NCBI GenBank assembly: GCA_937884975.1
Contig: CAKZZS010000023.1
Span: 62,001 to 126,000, forward strand
Reading direction: 5' to 3'
From: an uncultured Clostridia bacterium
GTDB taxonomy: Bacteria > Bacillota > Clostridia > Oscillospirales > Acutalibacteraceae
DNA: 64,000 nt
Shown here: positions 17,524 to 28,700 of the stretch, one piece after another
How the letters are laid out: each line of letters starts with the position of its first letter
How positions within the stretch are numbered: position 1 is the stretch's first letter
The notes under the pieces: generated by a model
What the model was told of the DNA's origin: nothing
What the model saw: only the letters and a program-made list of their open reading frames with translations
Database searches by the model: none
Position numbers and translations under genes: made by a program

Positions 17524-20500
17524 ATGGTTTACAGAATATTTGTTGAAAAAAGAGAAGGACTCAGAAATGAAGCCAACGCTTTAAAGAACGATATTATAAA
17601 TACTCTCGGAATAAAACTGGATTCGCTTCGGATTCTTAACAGATATGATGTTGAAAATATTGAAAGCGAATTGTTTGACTATTCGGTAAAAACTGTTTTT
17701 TCCGAGCCGCAGCTTGATATCGTCACGCCCTCACTTATTTACGGTGAAGGTGACTTTGTTTTTGCGGTTGAATATCTTCCGGGTCAGTTTGATCAGCGCG
17801 CTGATTCTGCGGCACAGTGTATTCAGATTATTTCTCAAAAAGAAAAGCCTCTTGTTAGGACTGCAAAGGTATATGTTCTTTCGGGAAATATAAGTATTGA
17901 TGATGTAAACCAAATTAAAAAATATGTTATTAACCCCGTTGAAGCAAGAGAAGCAACTCTTGACACTTTTTCAACTTTAAAAACTCAATATGAAATTCCC
18001 ACTACTGTTGAAACACTTGACGGATTTATTGATTTTAACGATAATCAGTTGAATGATTTTGTCGTTAAGTACGGTCTTGCGATGGATTTTGACGACCTTA
18101 AATTCTGTCAGAATTACTTTAAGAGCGAAAACAGAAATCCAACTATTACGGAAATCCGTATGATAGATACATATTGGTCCGATCATTGCCGTCATACAAC
18201 GTTTTTAACTACAATTGACAGCGTTAAGTTTGAGGACGAACTGCTTGAAAAGGCTTATAATGATTATATTGATGTCAGAAAAGCAATTAACAGAACAAAG
18301 CCTATTAACTTAATGGACCTTGCAACAGTTACAACGAGATATCTTAAACAGCAGGGTAAACTTCCTCTTCTTGATGAATCGGAGGAAATCAATGCATGTA
18401 CCGTTAAAATGAAAATTAAGGTTGATGGTACAGACGAAGACTGGCTTTTGTTATTTAAAAATGAAACACATAACCATCCGACTGAAATTGAACCTTTCGG
18501 CGGCGCGGCAACGTGTATTGGCGGAGCAATTCGCGATCCTCTTTCAGGAAGAAGCTATGTTTACGCCGCAATGCGTGTAACGGGAGCTGCAAACCCTCTT
18601 AAACCGTTTAATGAGACGCTTGAAGGAAAACTTCCGCAGAGGAAAGTCGTTACTACTGCCGCCGCAGGATACAGCTCATACGGTAACCAGATAGGTCTTG
18701 CTACAGGTCAGGTTGATGAAATTTATCATAAAGGCTATGCGGCAAAGAGAATGGAAATCGGCGCTGTAATTGCGGCTGCGCCTGCTGAAAATGTCCGCCG
18801 TGAAAGACCTGTTGACGGAGATATTGTTATTCTTTTAGGTGGTAAAACCGGACGTGACGGATGCGGCGGAGCTACTGGCTCTTCAAAATCTCATACTCTT
18901 CAATCGCTTGAAAGCTGCGGTGCGGAGGTTCAAAAGGGTAATGCTCCCGAGGAAAGAAAGCTTCAAAGGCTTTTCAGGAATAAGGAAGCTTCTCTTCTTA
19001 TCAAACGCTGTAACGATTTCGGCGCAGGCGGCGTTTCGGTAGCTATTGGCGAACTCGCAGACGGACTTGAAATTAACCTTAACGCTGTTCCGAAGAAATA
19101 TGACGGACTTGACGGCACGGAGCTTGCCATTTCCGAATCGCAGGAAAGAATGGCGGTTGTTGTTGACCCGAAGGATGTTGATAAATTCAAAGAGCTTGCA
19201 TTTAAAGAAAATCTTGAAGCAACAGTTGTTGCCGTTGTAAAAGACGAGCCTCGTCTTAAAATGAACTGGAACGGAAAGACAATTGTCGATATTTCCCGTG
19301 ATTTTCTTAATTCAAACGGCGCTGAAAAGCATATTGATATTTGTCCTGAAAAGTTAACTGACTATAAAAAGAACATTCCCGTTGACTTTGAAAACGGTTA
19401 TAAAGAGCTTTCGGGTGACCTTAATGTTTGTTCGAAGCGCGGTCTTTCGGAGCGTTTTGACTCAACTATCGGCGCAGGTACTGTTCTTATGCCGTTTGGC
19501 GGAAAAAATCAATTAACGCCGATTCAGACAATGGTAAATAAAATTTCCGTTGAACAAAAGCATACTGATGACTGTTCGTTTATGGCTTACGGGTATAATC
19601 CGTTTATTACTGAAAAAAGCCCTTATCACGGCGCTTATCTTGCAGTTATTGAATCCGTTTCGAAGCTTATTGCATCGGGCGCAACCTTTAACGAGGTATA
19701 TCTGACATTCCAGGAATATTTTGAAAAACCGAATAAGGATTCAAAACGTTGGGGAAAGCCTCTTGCTGCTTTGCTCGGCGCGTTTGAAGCGCAGAAAGAG
19801 CTTAATATTGCGTCCATCGGCGGTAAGGACTCAATGAGCGGAAGCTTTGAAGATATTGACGTTCCGCCCACTCTTGTTTCTTTTGCCGTCACTCACGATA
19901 CGGTTGACAGAGTGGTTACTCCCGAGTTTAAGGGAGGCGGTCATAAGGTTGTCCTTATTGAAACCGATTATAATGAGAATAATCTTCCCGTTACTTCAAG
20001 CTTACTGAAGAATTTTGAAACAATTGATTCACTCATTAAAAGGGGAGAGGTTTTTTCCTGTTACACACCGACTTACGGCGGAATTGCCGAAGCAGTTCTG
20101 AAAATGGGAATTGGTAATGACATTGGCTTTGAATATTCCGATTTGTCAAACGAGGAAATCTTCGGTTATAAATACGGCTCGTTTATTGTTGAACTTAAAA
20201 ACGATATCGATGTCGGTAAATTATTGGGTTACACAATAAATGAAAAGGTAATTAAGAAGAATAATCTTTCTCTCGACCTTGAAGAGCTTAAGGATATTTA
20301 TGAAAATAAGCTTGAAAGCGTATTTACCTGCAATATAAAGCAGGATGGCATTAAAAAAGAAAACTTCTCTTTTAAAGCTGACAAACGTGTTTCACCTGCA
20401 ATTAAATGCGCTAAACCAAAGGTTCTTATTCCCGTTTTCCCGGGCACTAACTGTGAATTTGATACTGCAAAGGTGCTTCGTGACGCAGGCGCTAATCCGG

Positions 20501-21210
20501 AGATTATAGTTATTAACAACCTTTCTTCAAGTTCAATTGCGCAGTCTGTTGAGCATTTTGCGAATGAGCTTAAAAATGCGCAAATAGTATTTATTCCGGG
20601 AGGCTTTTCCGGCGGTGACGAGCCGGACGGATCGGGTAAATTCATAACTGCATTCTTCAGAAATTCCGCAGTTAAGGAACAGGTAACCGATTTACTTGAA
20701 AACCGTGACGGACTGATGTGCGGTATCTGTAACGGATTCCAGGCTCTTATAAAGCTCGGTCTTGTTCCTTACGGAAAGATTATTGACACTGACGAAAACT
20801 GTCCGACGCTTACCTTTAATACAATTAACCGCCACCAGTCAAGGTTAGTCAGAACACGAATTGCCTCAAATAAGTCACCCTGGCTAATGAATACAAATGT
20901 CGGTGATATTTATACAGCTCCGATTTCTCACGGCGAAGGTAAATTCTACTGTTCCGAGAAGCTTATAAGGCAGCTTGCTTCGAACGGTCAAATAGCAACA
21001 CAGTATGTTGACCTATACGGCAACGCAACCGACGATATTCATTTTAACCCTAACGGTTCTGCTTTTGCAGTTGAAGGTATTACTTCTCCCGACGGCAGGG
21101 TATTCGGTAAAATGGCTCATTCCGAGCGAATCGGTCACGGACTATATAAAAATGTTGACGGAGTATACGAAATGGGTATGTTCCGTTCGGCAGTTGAATA
21201 TTTTAAATAA
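17524..21210 (+). CDS. purL: phosphoribosylformylglycinamidine synthase, single-chain
   Basis: A 1228-residue protein that converts FGAR to FGAM using glutamine and ATP. The N-terminal part is PurS-like. Next come the linker with YWSDHCRHTTF, then two AIRS-like halves (KNETHNHPTEIEPFGGAAT in the first). The C-terminal class I glutaminase has nucleophile Cys1066 in CGICNGFQ and His/Glu in ISHGEGKF. The length suits the clade-II single-chain form of Clostridia, slightly shorter than the roughly 1290 residues of proteobacterial PurL. It is the last gene of the pur operon, with a terminator hairpin following. Confidence 0.96.
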   Translation: MVYRIFVEKREGLRNEANALKNDIINTLGIKLDSLRILNRYDVENIESELFDYSVKTVFSEPQLDIVTPSLIYGEGDFVFAVEYLPGQFDQRADSAAQCIQIISQKEKPLVRTAKVYVLSGNISIDDVNQIKKYVINPVEAREATLDTFSTLKTQYEIPTTVETLDGFIDFNDNQLNDFVVKYGLAMDFDDLKFCQNYFKSENRNPTITEIRMIDTYWSDHCRHTTFLTTIDSVKFEDELLEKAYNDYIDVRKAINRTKPINLMDLATVTTRYLKQQGKLPLLDESEEINACTVKMKIKVDGTDEDWLLLFKNETHNHPTEIEPFGGAATCIGGAIRDPLSGRSYVYAAMRVTGAANPLKPFNETLEGKLPQRKVVTTAAAGYSSYGNQIGLATGQVDEIYHKGYAAKRMEIGAVIAAAPAENVRRERPVDGDIVILLGGKTGRDGCGGATGSSKSHTLQSLESCGAEVQKGNAPEERKLQRLFRNKEASLLIKRCNDFGAGGVSVAIGELADGLEINLNAVPKKYDGLDGTELAISESQERMAVVVDPKDVDKFKELAFKENLEATVVAVVKDEPRLKMNWNGKTIVDISRDFLNSNGAEKHIDICPEKLTDYKKNIPVDFENGYKELSGDLNVCSKRGLSERFDSTIGAGTVLMPFGGKNQLTPIQTMVNKISVEQKHTDDCSFMAYGYNPFITEKSPYHGAYLAVIESVSKLIASGATFNEVYLTFQEYFEKPNKDSKRWGKPLAALLGAFEAQKELNIASIGGKDSMSGSFEDIDVPPTLVSFAVTHDTVDRVVTPEFKGGGHKVVLIETDYNENNLPVTSSLLKNFETIDSLIKRGEVFSCYTPTYGGIAEAVLKMGIGNDIGFEYSDLSNEEIFGYKYGSFIVELKNDIDVGKLLGYTINEKVIKKNNLSLDLEELKDIYENKLESVFTCNIKQDGIKKENFSFKADKRVSPAIKCAKPKVLIPVFPGTNCEFDTAKVLRDAGANPEIIVINNLSSSSIAQSVEHFANELKNAQIVFIPGGFSGGDEPDGSGKFITAFFRNSAVKEQVTDLLENRDGLMCGICNGFQALIKLGLVPYGKIIDTDENCPTLTFNTINRHQSRLVRTRIASNKSPWLMNTNVGDIYTAPISHGEGKFYCSEKLIRQLASNGQIATQYVDLYGNATDDIHFNPNGSAFAVEGITSPDGRVFGKMAHSERIGHGLYKNVDGVYEMGMFRSAVEYFK

Positions 21211-21220
21211 TAAAAAAAGA

Positions 21221-21249
21221 CAAAAGAACACGCAAGCCGTGTTCTTTTG
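21221..21249 (+). terminator. terminator after purL
   Basis: A perfect 12-bp stem, CAAAAGAACACG with CGTGTTCTTTTG, encloses a five-base loop. The downstream U-tract is weak (CATTTATAT), so read-through into the next gene is possible. An A-run lies on the 5' side. Confidence 0.65.
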
Positions 21250-21262
21250 CATTTATATCGCT

Positions 21263-22063
21263 ATGAAGAAAATACTTACATTTTTATATCCTAATAAGGA
21301 CGGTAAAAACCGACTGTATATACTTGATAATATTCGCGGTTTTACCGTTCTTAATATGATTCTCTATCACGCCTTATATGACGCGGTATATCTTTGCTCG
21401 TTTAAAATTACCTGGTATGAGGGAAAAGCTGGGTTAATATGGGAATTTTTAATTTGTTCTGTCTTTATTTTACTTTCGGGATTATGTATGAATCTTTCCT
21501 CTCATCCGTATAAAAGGGGATTGACCGTATTTTTATCGGGTTTAATTGTCAGTGCAGTTACTCTTGTTTTTATTCCCGAAGAAAAAATTTTATTCGGTGT
21601 GCTTACATTTTTAGGATGCGCAATGCTGTTTACAGCTCTAATCAGTAAATTATTAAATAAGGTTAATCCGGTATTTTTACTGATACTTAATGTACTGCTC
21701 TTTATTTTTACATTTAACATAAATAACGGATATGTTGGCTTTTTTAATTTAAACAAAACCGTTCTTCCGTCTTTCCTCTATAAAGGTTATTTTATGACGT
21801 TTCTCGGTTTTACTGATTTAAGCTTCTTTTCATCCGATTATTTTTCATTTATTCCTTGGATTTTTCTTTTCATTTCGGGTTATGCTTTTGGAAAAATTGT
21901 TGATATAAAATCTGCTTCACTAAATGTTGAAAAAGGAAATAGGCTGTTATCTTTAAGAATCCCTGTTCTGACTTTTATCGGTCAAAGGGCGCTTCTTATT
22001 TATTTAATCCATCAACCCTTGCTTTATTTAATAGTTTTAATTATAAACCGATATAATACTTGA
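21263..22063 (+). CDS. multi-span membrane protein, heparan-alpha-glucosaminide acetyltransferase-like
   Basis: A 266-residue protein with about seven hydrophobic segments. The N-terminal RLYILDNIRGFTVLNMILYHALYD resembles the D-x-x-R-G-x-x-x-x-x-M-x-x-x-H motif of the DUF1624/HGSNAT-like integral membrane acyltransferases, where the His is thought to take part in acetyl transfer. The C-terminal IGQRALLIYLIHQPLLYL also fits. The ATG at 21263 is chosen, since an upstream open frame merely overlaps purL. No good RBS is seen, and the gene begins just after the purL terminator, so it may be translated from read-through. Its substrate cannot be inferred. Confidence 0.7.
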   Translation: MKKILTFLYPNKDGKNRLYILDNIRGFTVLNMILYHALYDAVYLCSFKITWYEGKAGLIWEFLICSVFILLSGLCMNLSSHPYKRGLTVFLSGLIVSAVTLVFIPEEKILFGVLTFLGCAMLFTALISKLLNKVNPVFLLILNVLLFIFTFNINNGYVGFFNLNKTVLPSFLYKGYFMTFLGFTDLSFFSSDYFSFIPWIFLFISGYAFGKIVDIKSASLNVEKGNRLLSLRIPVLTFIGQRALLIYLIHQPLLYLIVLIINRYNT

Positions 22064-22127
22064 ATTATCTGTTTTTTATGCAAGTCTTACAATAGAATTT
22101 AATAATCTTTGTGCAACTTTTTTGGAT

Positions 22128-22148
22128 TTTGTCACAAGTTTGTCACAA
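22128..22148 (+). repeat. tandem direct repeat upstream of the first subtilase
   Basis: Two exact copies of TTTGTCACAA, at 22128-22137 and 22139-22148, are offset by 11 bases (one helical turn). They lie about 40 bases upstream of the coding start, in the region where a promoter is expected. A regulator-binding site is plausible but unproven. Confidence 0.5.
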
Positions 22149-22184
22149 TTGGGTGTTATTATAAATTTGAAAGGCGGTGCAAAA

Positions 22185-25100
22185 ATGAAAAAAGTTCTTT
22201 CAATTTTACTTGTTTTTTGCTTAATTGCTAATATATTGCTATTATTTGTTTACGCTGCTCCGTTTACTGACGAGATTTCCTTTGATAAGTTTACGGACGG
22301 TTTTGTTGCGGTTAAAAACAATTACGATAAAGAGTATATCGGAGATATTGTTATTAAAAACGGAAAATCATATTACACTAAAAAAGGCGAGGTAATTCCG
22401 TTTAAGGATACCGAGGAGAAAATAAACATAAATGATACGAGTGATGATATCCCGATAGAGGTTTTCGAAGGTATCTTCAGCGAGCAGGATTTTGTGAAAT
22501 CGGAAAAAGTCTCGGTAAAGGAATATGCCGAGGAGTTGGGATTTAAAATAAAGGTCAAGGATGACGAAACAGTTATTAAAAATCCCTATCAGACAAACAG
22601 ACTTATTGTTAAATCAAAGTACAGTATTAACTGTCTTGACGCTGTAGAGGTTGTTGAGGGTTATAATGATTTACATATAGTTCAGTTTGATGATCTTGAG
22701 AGTACTCTTGACGCACTTGAGTATTATGAAAATAACTTACTGGTTGATTATGTTGAGCCTGACCTTGTTATGAAGGTTCAGACTACTATGCCTCGTTACA
22801 ATAACCATTTTTCCTGGGGTTCAAATTACATTGGAATTGATGAATATGTTGACTCTTTTGACGGAAATCTTGACTCCTTTTATGATGTTACAGTCGGTGT
22901 AATAGATACCGGCATTGACTATAACCATGAACTGTTACTCGACAGAGTTGAACGCACCTATTTTAACGCAAGCGGATCGGGTAATGCGGATGACGAATAT
23001 GACGACCACGGTCACGGTACACATGTTGCCGGCATAGTTTTTGACAATACCTCCGACAACGTAAAAATTCGCGCTTACAAATGTCTTGATGACACGGGAT
23101 ACGGACCGCTTTCCAGTGTAGTTCTCTGTATGGAAAAGGCTATTGAAGACGGTGTAGATATTATCAATATGAGCCTTTCTGAAGAGGGTACTTCCGATGT
23201 TATGGCTGATACGGTACAGACCGCTATAAATAACGGAATAACTGTTTGCGTGGCTGCCGGTAACGATTCCGATGATGCTGCAAACTATACGCCTGCGAAT
23301 ATCCACGCCTGCGTCACGGTTGGAGCCTTGGATCCGCTGTTGGGGACTGTTACTGACTATCATCTTGCATCATTCTCTAACTACGGTTCCTGCGTTGATG
23401 TTGTAGCACCCGGAAAAACTATCGGAAGCACCTTTACGGGAAATACATATCAAACTTTGAATGGTACGTCAATGGCATGTCCCTTTGTTTCTGCCGCATT
23501 TGCAATGTTCCTCTCGTATGACAACACTCTTACGACCGATGAAATGATGACAATAATGAGAGAGCATAAGAGAACGGACTGGAGGTATGACAGCGCTACT
23601 CCCGTATCGAGTGCCTTTGCGGTATATATCGGCGGATATATTTTCTCTATACCTCATACAAAACAACCGGAATTCAGCGTCCCCGAGGGAGTTTATTCCA
23701 ATAATGTCACTCTTGCAATTACCTGTCCCGAAGAGACCGGTGCAAATATTTATTACCTTCTCAACGATGACGGAAGTAATGAAAATATTACTCAAAGAGG
23801 TACTCTTTATACAGAACCCTTTGTTTTAAGACAAACGACTACGGTTAAAGCAGTTGCCATTTGCGGTGACAAGCTTGAAAGCGAAGCGGTTACTGCTACA
23901 TATACAATTAACAAAAATTATAATAATCCGAATGAAGCCTATTACATAATTGATGAGAATGGGTATATATCTCTTTATGACGGTCCCGAGACAGATGTAG
24001 TTGTTCCAGACTCTGTTGACGGGAAAAAAGTTGTCGGAATTAAAGATGGAGGCGCTTTTAAGGATAATAGCACTATAAGATCCGTTGTTTTGCCTTCAAC
24101 CTGTACCTATATTGGTTCTGACTCTTTCAGAAACTGCTCTAATCTTGTCGAAATAAGCGGTGAGGGAGTAGATACAATTCATTTCAACGCCTTTGACTGT
24201 TGTACCTCTTTGACCGATGTTGATTTTGAAAACCTTTCAATAATCAGGAATTACGGGTTTTATAAATGCAATAATCTTTCAAACATAAGTTTTGACGGTG
24301 TGACATATTTAGGAAAATATGCTTTGAGTTATTGTAACATGATAACCGAGGTGAGCAGCGATACTATCACAAATGTCAGCGATTATTCATTTTATTATAT
24401 GAATGGATTAAATACGGTAAATCTTCCGAATGTTACAAATATTTCTAAAGGCTGTTTTTCATACTGCAATAATCTTAAAAATATTAACTTACCTAAAGTT
24501 ACAAATCTTGATTCAAAGGCATTTGAAAAATGTATTGCTCTTGAAAAAATATTTTTGCCTAAACTTAAAACTATGGACTCCGGAGGATATCAGTTTTCGG
24601 AATGCAATATGTTATCCGAGGTTGATTTTCCGAATTTTACGGGCTCTATTTTCGGCTATTGTTTTAATAATGATACCAGTCTGAGCGTTGTAAAGCTTCC
24701 AAAAGCGTATGCGTCTTATAATTACTCCTTTAAAGGTTGCAATAATCTTTCAATGCTTTATATTCCAAAGGCTAAATACATTCACGCTTTAGCCTTCTGG
24801 AAGTTAGCGACGGACAGTTACAATGACAAGGAGTTTGTTATTTTTGCTCCTAATCTTGTTTGGTTAAAGAGTGTTCCGTGTTATACTGACGTTAAGGTTT
24901 TCTGCTCGGAAAAGCTTATCACAATTACAAATGCGGACTTAAACGATAATGTTATTCCCATTTCGTTTTATGCTCCTTCGGGCTCTACTGCTCAAACCTA
25001 TGCCGAAGAGCAAGGCTTTAACTTTACCGACAGTTATAACCTTACTAATGATGTGCTTGAAACTGTTGAATTACGGATGGACGGTATCAGGTTTTCTTCT

Positions 25101-25610
25101 AAATGGGACGATCCGTTCGGATTAAATGAATATGCGAACGCAATTTCGTATGGGTTCGAATATACCGTTGGTGAAGAAAGCTATACTGTAGAAGCAACTA
25201 ATATTTTAGAAAACTCAAATAATGATGTCAGCTTTAATCTGGTGATAAGTGAAATTCCGAACGATAAAGTTAAAGAAACAATTAAGGTTCAAACCGTAGT
25301 TACCGTTGACGGTATGATTTTCAAAAAATCGGATAGACAAACAACTTACTTTGAATTAGCAAGAGATCCTGTTTACAGAGGCGGCTTAAATATGAAAGAG
25401 GATTTCTTACTTAACGATGAAGATATTCAAAAGCTTATTGATTTGTCAATAGGCGTTACCGATCCGTCTTCAATAGATAATTTCTCGTTATGTGATATCA
25501 ACAGCGACGGAGTAATTGACGGATTTGATGTCTCGTTATATGATAAGTCTATAAAAGAGTATTGTCGTACTTTACCTTCGGATAATTTTGTTTCTTACAC
25601 AATAGCCTAA
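22185..25610 (+). CDS. secreted subtilisin-like protease with leucine-rich repeats and dockerin-like end
   Basis: A 1141-residue protein with an N-terminal signal peptide (KKVLSILLVFCLIANILLLF). A pro-region of about 190 residues is followed by an S8 peptidase domain with Asp241 (VIDTGID), His277 (DHGHGTHVAG) and Ser429 (NGTSMACP). A chitobiase/hexosaminidase C-terminal-like domain (about 495-580) comes next, then a run of BspA-type LRR_5 repeats (about 600-900). The last 60 or so residues contain CDINSDGVIDGFDVSLYD, a dockerin/EF-hand-like calcium motif. The ATG at 22185 has a GGCGG RBS and replaces an upstream non-ATG start. It is paralogous to the next gene. It likely acts outside the cell, possibly bound to a scaffold or surface (inference). 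Confidence 0.88.
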   Translation: MKKVLSILLVFCLIANILLLFVYAAPFTDEISFDKFTDGFVAVKNNYDKEYIGDIVIKNGKSYYTKKGEVIPFKDTEEKININDTSDDIPIEVFEGIFSEQDFVKSEKVSVKEYAEELGFKIKVKDDETVIKNPYQTNRLIVKSKYSINCLDAVEVVEGYNDLHIVQFDDLESTLDALEYYENNLLVDYVEPDLVMKVQTTMPRYNNHFSWGSNYIGIDEYVDSFDGNLDSFYDVTVGVIDTGIDYNHELLLDRVERTYFNASGSGNADDEYDDHGHGTHVAGIVFDNTSDNVKIRAYKCLDDTGYGPLSSVVLCMEKAIEDGVDIINMSLSEEGTSDVMADTVQTAINNGITVCVAAGNDSDDAANYTPANIHACVTVGALDPLLGTVTDYHLASFSNYGSCVDVVAPGKTIGSTFTGNTYQTLNGTSMACPFVSAAFAMFLSYDNTLTTDEMMTIMREHKRTDWRYDSATPVSSAFAVYIGGYIFSIPHTKQPEFSVPEGVYSNNVTLAITCPEETGANIYYLLNDDGSNENITQRGTLYTEPFVLRQTTTVKAVAICGDKLESEAVTATYTINKNYNNPNEAYYIIDENGYISLYDGPETDVVVPDSVDGKKVVGIKDGGAFKDNSTIRSVVLPSTCTYIGSDSFRNCSNLVEISGEGVDTIHFNAFDCCTSLTDVDFENLSIIRNYGFYKCNNLSNISFDGVTYLGKYALSYCNMITEVSSDTITNVSDYSFYYMNGLNTVNLPNVTNISKGCFSYCNNLKNINLPKVTNLDSKAFEKCIALEKIFLPKLKTMDSGGYQFSECNMLSEVDFPNFTGSIFGYCFNNDTSLSVVKLPKAYASYNYSFKGCNNLSMLYIPKAKYIHALAFWKLATDSYNDKEFVIFAPNLVWLKSVPCYTDVKVFCSEKLITITNADLNDNVIPISFYAPSGSTAQTYAEEQGFNFTDSYNLTNDVLETVELRMDGIRFSSKWDDPFGLNEYANAISYGFEYTVGEESYTVEATNILENSNNDVSFNLVISEIPNDKVKETIKVQTVVTVDGMIFKKSDRQTTYFELARDPVYRGGLNMKEDFLLNDEDIQKLIDLSIGVTDPSSIDNFSLCDINSDGVIDGFDVSLYDKSIKEYCRTLPSDNFVSYTIA

Positions 25611-25640
25611 TTTAAAGACTTATAAACTTATTAAATAGGT

Positions 25641-25672
25641 GAAAAATCTACTTTAAGTAGACCTGATTTTTC
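25641..25672 (+). terminator. possible terminator after the first subtilase
   Basis: GAAAAATC (25641-25648) pairs with GATTTTTC (25665-25672) around an inner TCTAC/GTAGA helix, followed by a T-rich stretch. The helix is AT-rich, so the call is tentative. Confidence 0.5.
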
Positions 25673-25752
25673 TCATTTTAATTGAAAAGATACTTACGAA
25701 ATATTAAAATATTTTCGGACGTTATAATTTGTATTTTATTGGTGGTGCAGGA

Positions 25753-28700
25753 ATGAAAAGAATAATTGCCGTATTGCTTTCGGTATGTCTTTTATTGAAT
25801 ATATTGCCGTTATTTACCTTTGCCGTTCCTATGACAAAGGAAATTACGCTTGATGAGTTCGCAAAAAAGCTTAAGACAATTCAGGAAAAGTATGATAATG
25901 AATATGCAGGCGAAATTGTAATTAAAGACGGCGAGAGTACATACGACCTTGACGGCGAAGAGGTCAAAATTACCGATGAAAGCGGAAAAACGGCAACAGC
26001 GCAGGTAAACGACGGTGAAATTGAAATTCCGTCTTCTGTTCTTGAAGAAAACTGCGTTGAAAGCAATTCTCTTAAAAAGAAAGCAAAGAAATCCGCTTCA
26101 ACGAAGGATTTATCCGACTACGCGGAAGAGCTCGGCTTTGAAATAACCGTTGACAATGAAACTGCTGTTCTTTCCCAGCCTTACCAGACCCACAGACTTA
26201 TTGTAAAATCCGAATTTAACATAAATACCCTTGACTCTGTTGCTTCGGTCGAAGGGTATAACGGACTGCACATTCTGCAGTTTGACGACCTTGAAAGCAC
26301 ACTTTCTGCACTTGAATACTACAAGGGATTAAATACAGTCGAATATGTTGAACCCGACTCGGTAATGGCAGTTTGCGATTACGAAGGGGAGGCAGGAGTT
26401 TCCTCTTACGGCTGGCATCAGTCCTGGGGAAGCACTTATGTAGAATATGACGCTTTTATTGAAACATTAGTTGACACGTCGGTTAGTCCTATTGACACGT
26501 CAAATCTTCCGCAGATAGTTGTTGCTGTTGTGGATTCGGGAATAGAACTGACCCACGACTTTTTACAGGGAAGAATAATTCCAACGGGCTTTAATGTTTC
26601 ACTTTCAGGTGACAGTAATTCCGAAAACGACGACCACGGTCACGGAACTCACGTTGCAGGAATAGTAGTTGACAATACAACCGATAACGTAATGGTAAGC
26701 GGATACAAATGCCTTGACGATACGGGATACGGTCCGCTTTCAAGCGTATGCGCTTGCGTTGATAAGGCAGTTGAGGACGGAGTAAACATAATCAACCTCT
26801 CCTTAAGCGAAGAGGGTTGGTCGGATTTGATGAACGAATCCGTACAAAACGCTAAAAATCACGGAATTACCGTAATAGCTGCAGCAGGAAATGACGCTGT
26901 TGACGCGAGCACCTGTAACCCTGCGAATATTGACGAATGTATAACAGTTGCGGCAATGCAACAGACGAATACGGGCTACTCTATGGCAGCGTTTTCGAAC
27001 TGGGGAGACGTTGTTGACATAATCGCACCCGGTAAAACGATAGGCAGCAGCTTTTTGAATAATTCAATGCAGTCGCTTGACGGAACCTCTATGGCGGCTC
27101 CCTTTGTCGCCGCGGCTTGCGCGCTTTTACTGTCAGAGGATACGACAAGAACAACTGATGATATGTTAGCCTATTTTACGGCTAATACAAAGACAAATTG
27201 GACAAAGCCCACTGCGGTTGATTCCATTCCGATATGTCTTTGTAACTGCGTTGCGTTGCATATGGGAACAAATTCGGGTTCAGTCGAGATACGCACAGCA
27301 AAGCCTGTTTTCAGTGAAATGTGCGGAGATTATGAAAACGTGGTAACGGTAACAATTACATGTCCCGAAGAAGCGGAGATTTACTATACCACAAACGGAA
27401 GAGTGCCAACGGAAAGCTCAAAGGGTACATTGTATAGCGGACCTCTGACATTCAGAAAACCGACCGGACTTTACGCAATAGCTGTTGCTGACGGTAAGCA
27501 GATAAGCCTTGCAAGATACGCTTATTATAAAATCACCACAACGGAAATAACCGAGGATAACTTTGTTGTAAACGACAACGGATATCTTACGTCCTTTATA
27601 GGTACCTCTACGGATATTACCGTACCCGAAAAAGTGAGAGGGATTACGGTAACGGGTATTGCCTCTTCTGCATTCAGCAGTAATAAGAATATTGTCAACA
27701 TCAGCTTGCCCGATACCGTGAAAACCATTGAAGCAAACGCTTTTAAAAGCTGTTCCGATTTGGAAAACGTAACGGGTAACGGTATTATTTCCGTCGGGAA
27801 TCATGCGTTTAGTAATTGCTCAAGTTTAAGGAGTTTAGGCAACCCGAAAATAATCAGTGTAGGCGAATTTGCTTTCAGCGGCTGCAATGAGCTTGCAGAT
27901 TTTGACTTTTCTGCGCTTACAACCGTGAAACAGTATGCGTTTCAAAACTGTCGTCTTATAAAAAGCATAGTGAACGACAAATTAACGTATATCAACGAAG
28001 GCGCGTTTAAAAATATGACGGCGCTTGAAACAGTTGATTTGAGTAATGTAACCGGTATCGCACAGCGCGGCTTTGACAGCTGTACAAAATTATACAGCGT
28101 TAATTTGCCTAAGGTTGCAAGCTTATACGGTTATGCTTTTTATAATTGCAAGGCGCTGGAAAGCATTTGTCTGCCGAGCCTTAAAAACCTTTATTCCGGA
28201 TACCAGTTTTCAAATTGCTCTGTTTTAAAAACTGTTGATTTTCCCGAGTTTACGGGAAAGCTGCAGGCTTCTCACGCGTTCTGGTCAAGTCCCGTTGAAA
28301 GTCTTAATCTTCCCAAGGCTACAAGTATTACGGGTCAGTACTGCTTTAAGGCTGATAGCCTGAAAGTACTTTACATTCCGAATGTTGTTTCAATTTCTTC
28401 GGGAGTTTTCAGCGGCTCGGATTTGGAAAGCGTCAACTGCTGTGTATTTGCGCCAAAGGCTCAAACAATTGAAGCCCTGCCCGTCAGAAACGACCTTACG
28501 CTTTACTGTACCGAAGCTTTGACTGCTTTGCCCGAAGAATACTCAGGCGGTGTTGCGGTCGTGGCACCGTTAGGCTCTTACGGTGAAAGCTGGGCCGAAG
28601 ATAATAATCAGGATTTTATTGACTGTTATTCTTTGGCGGCTTCCAATGAGGAAACTGTCGCAGTTTGTAATGACGGATTAAGGTTCAGTTACCGTTTCCC

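Noticed and set aside
22064..22110. Terminator after the membrane acyltransferase-like gene
   Set aside because: ACTTG/CAAGT pairing is only five base pairs with a large loop; too weak to call.
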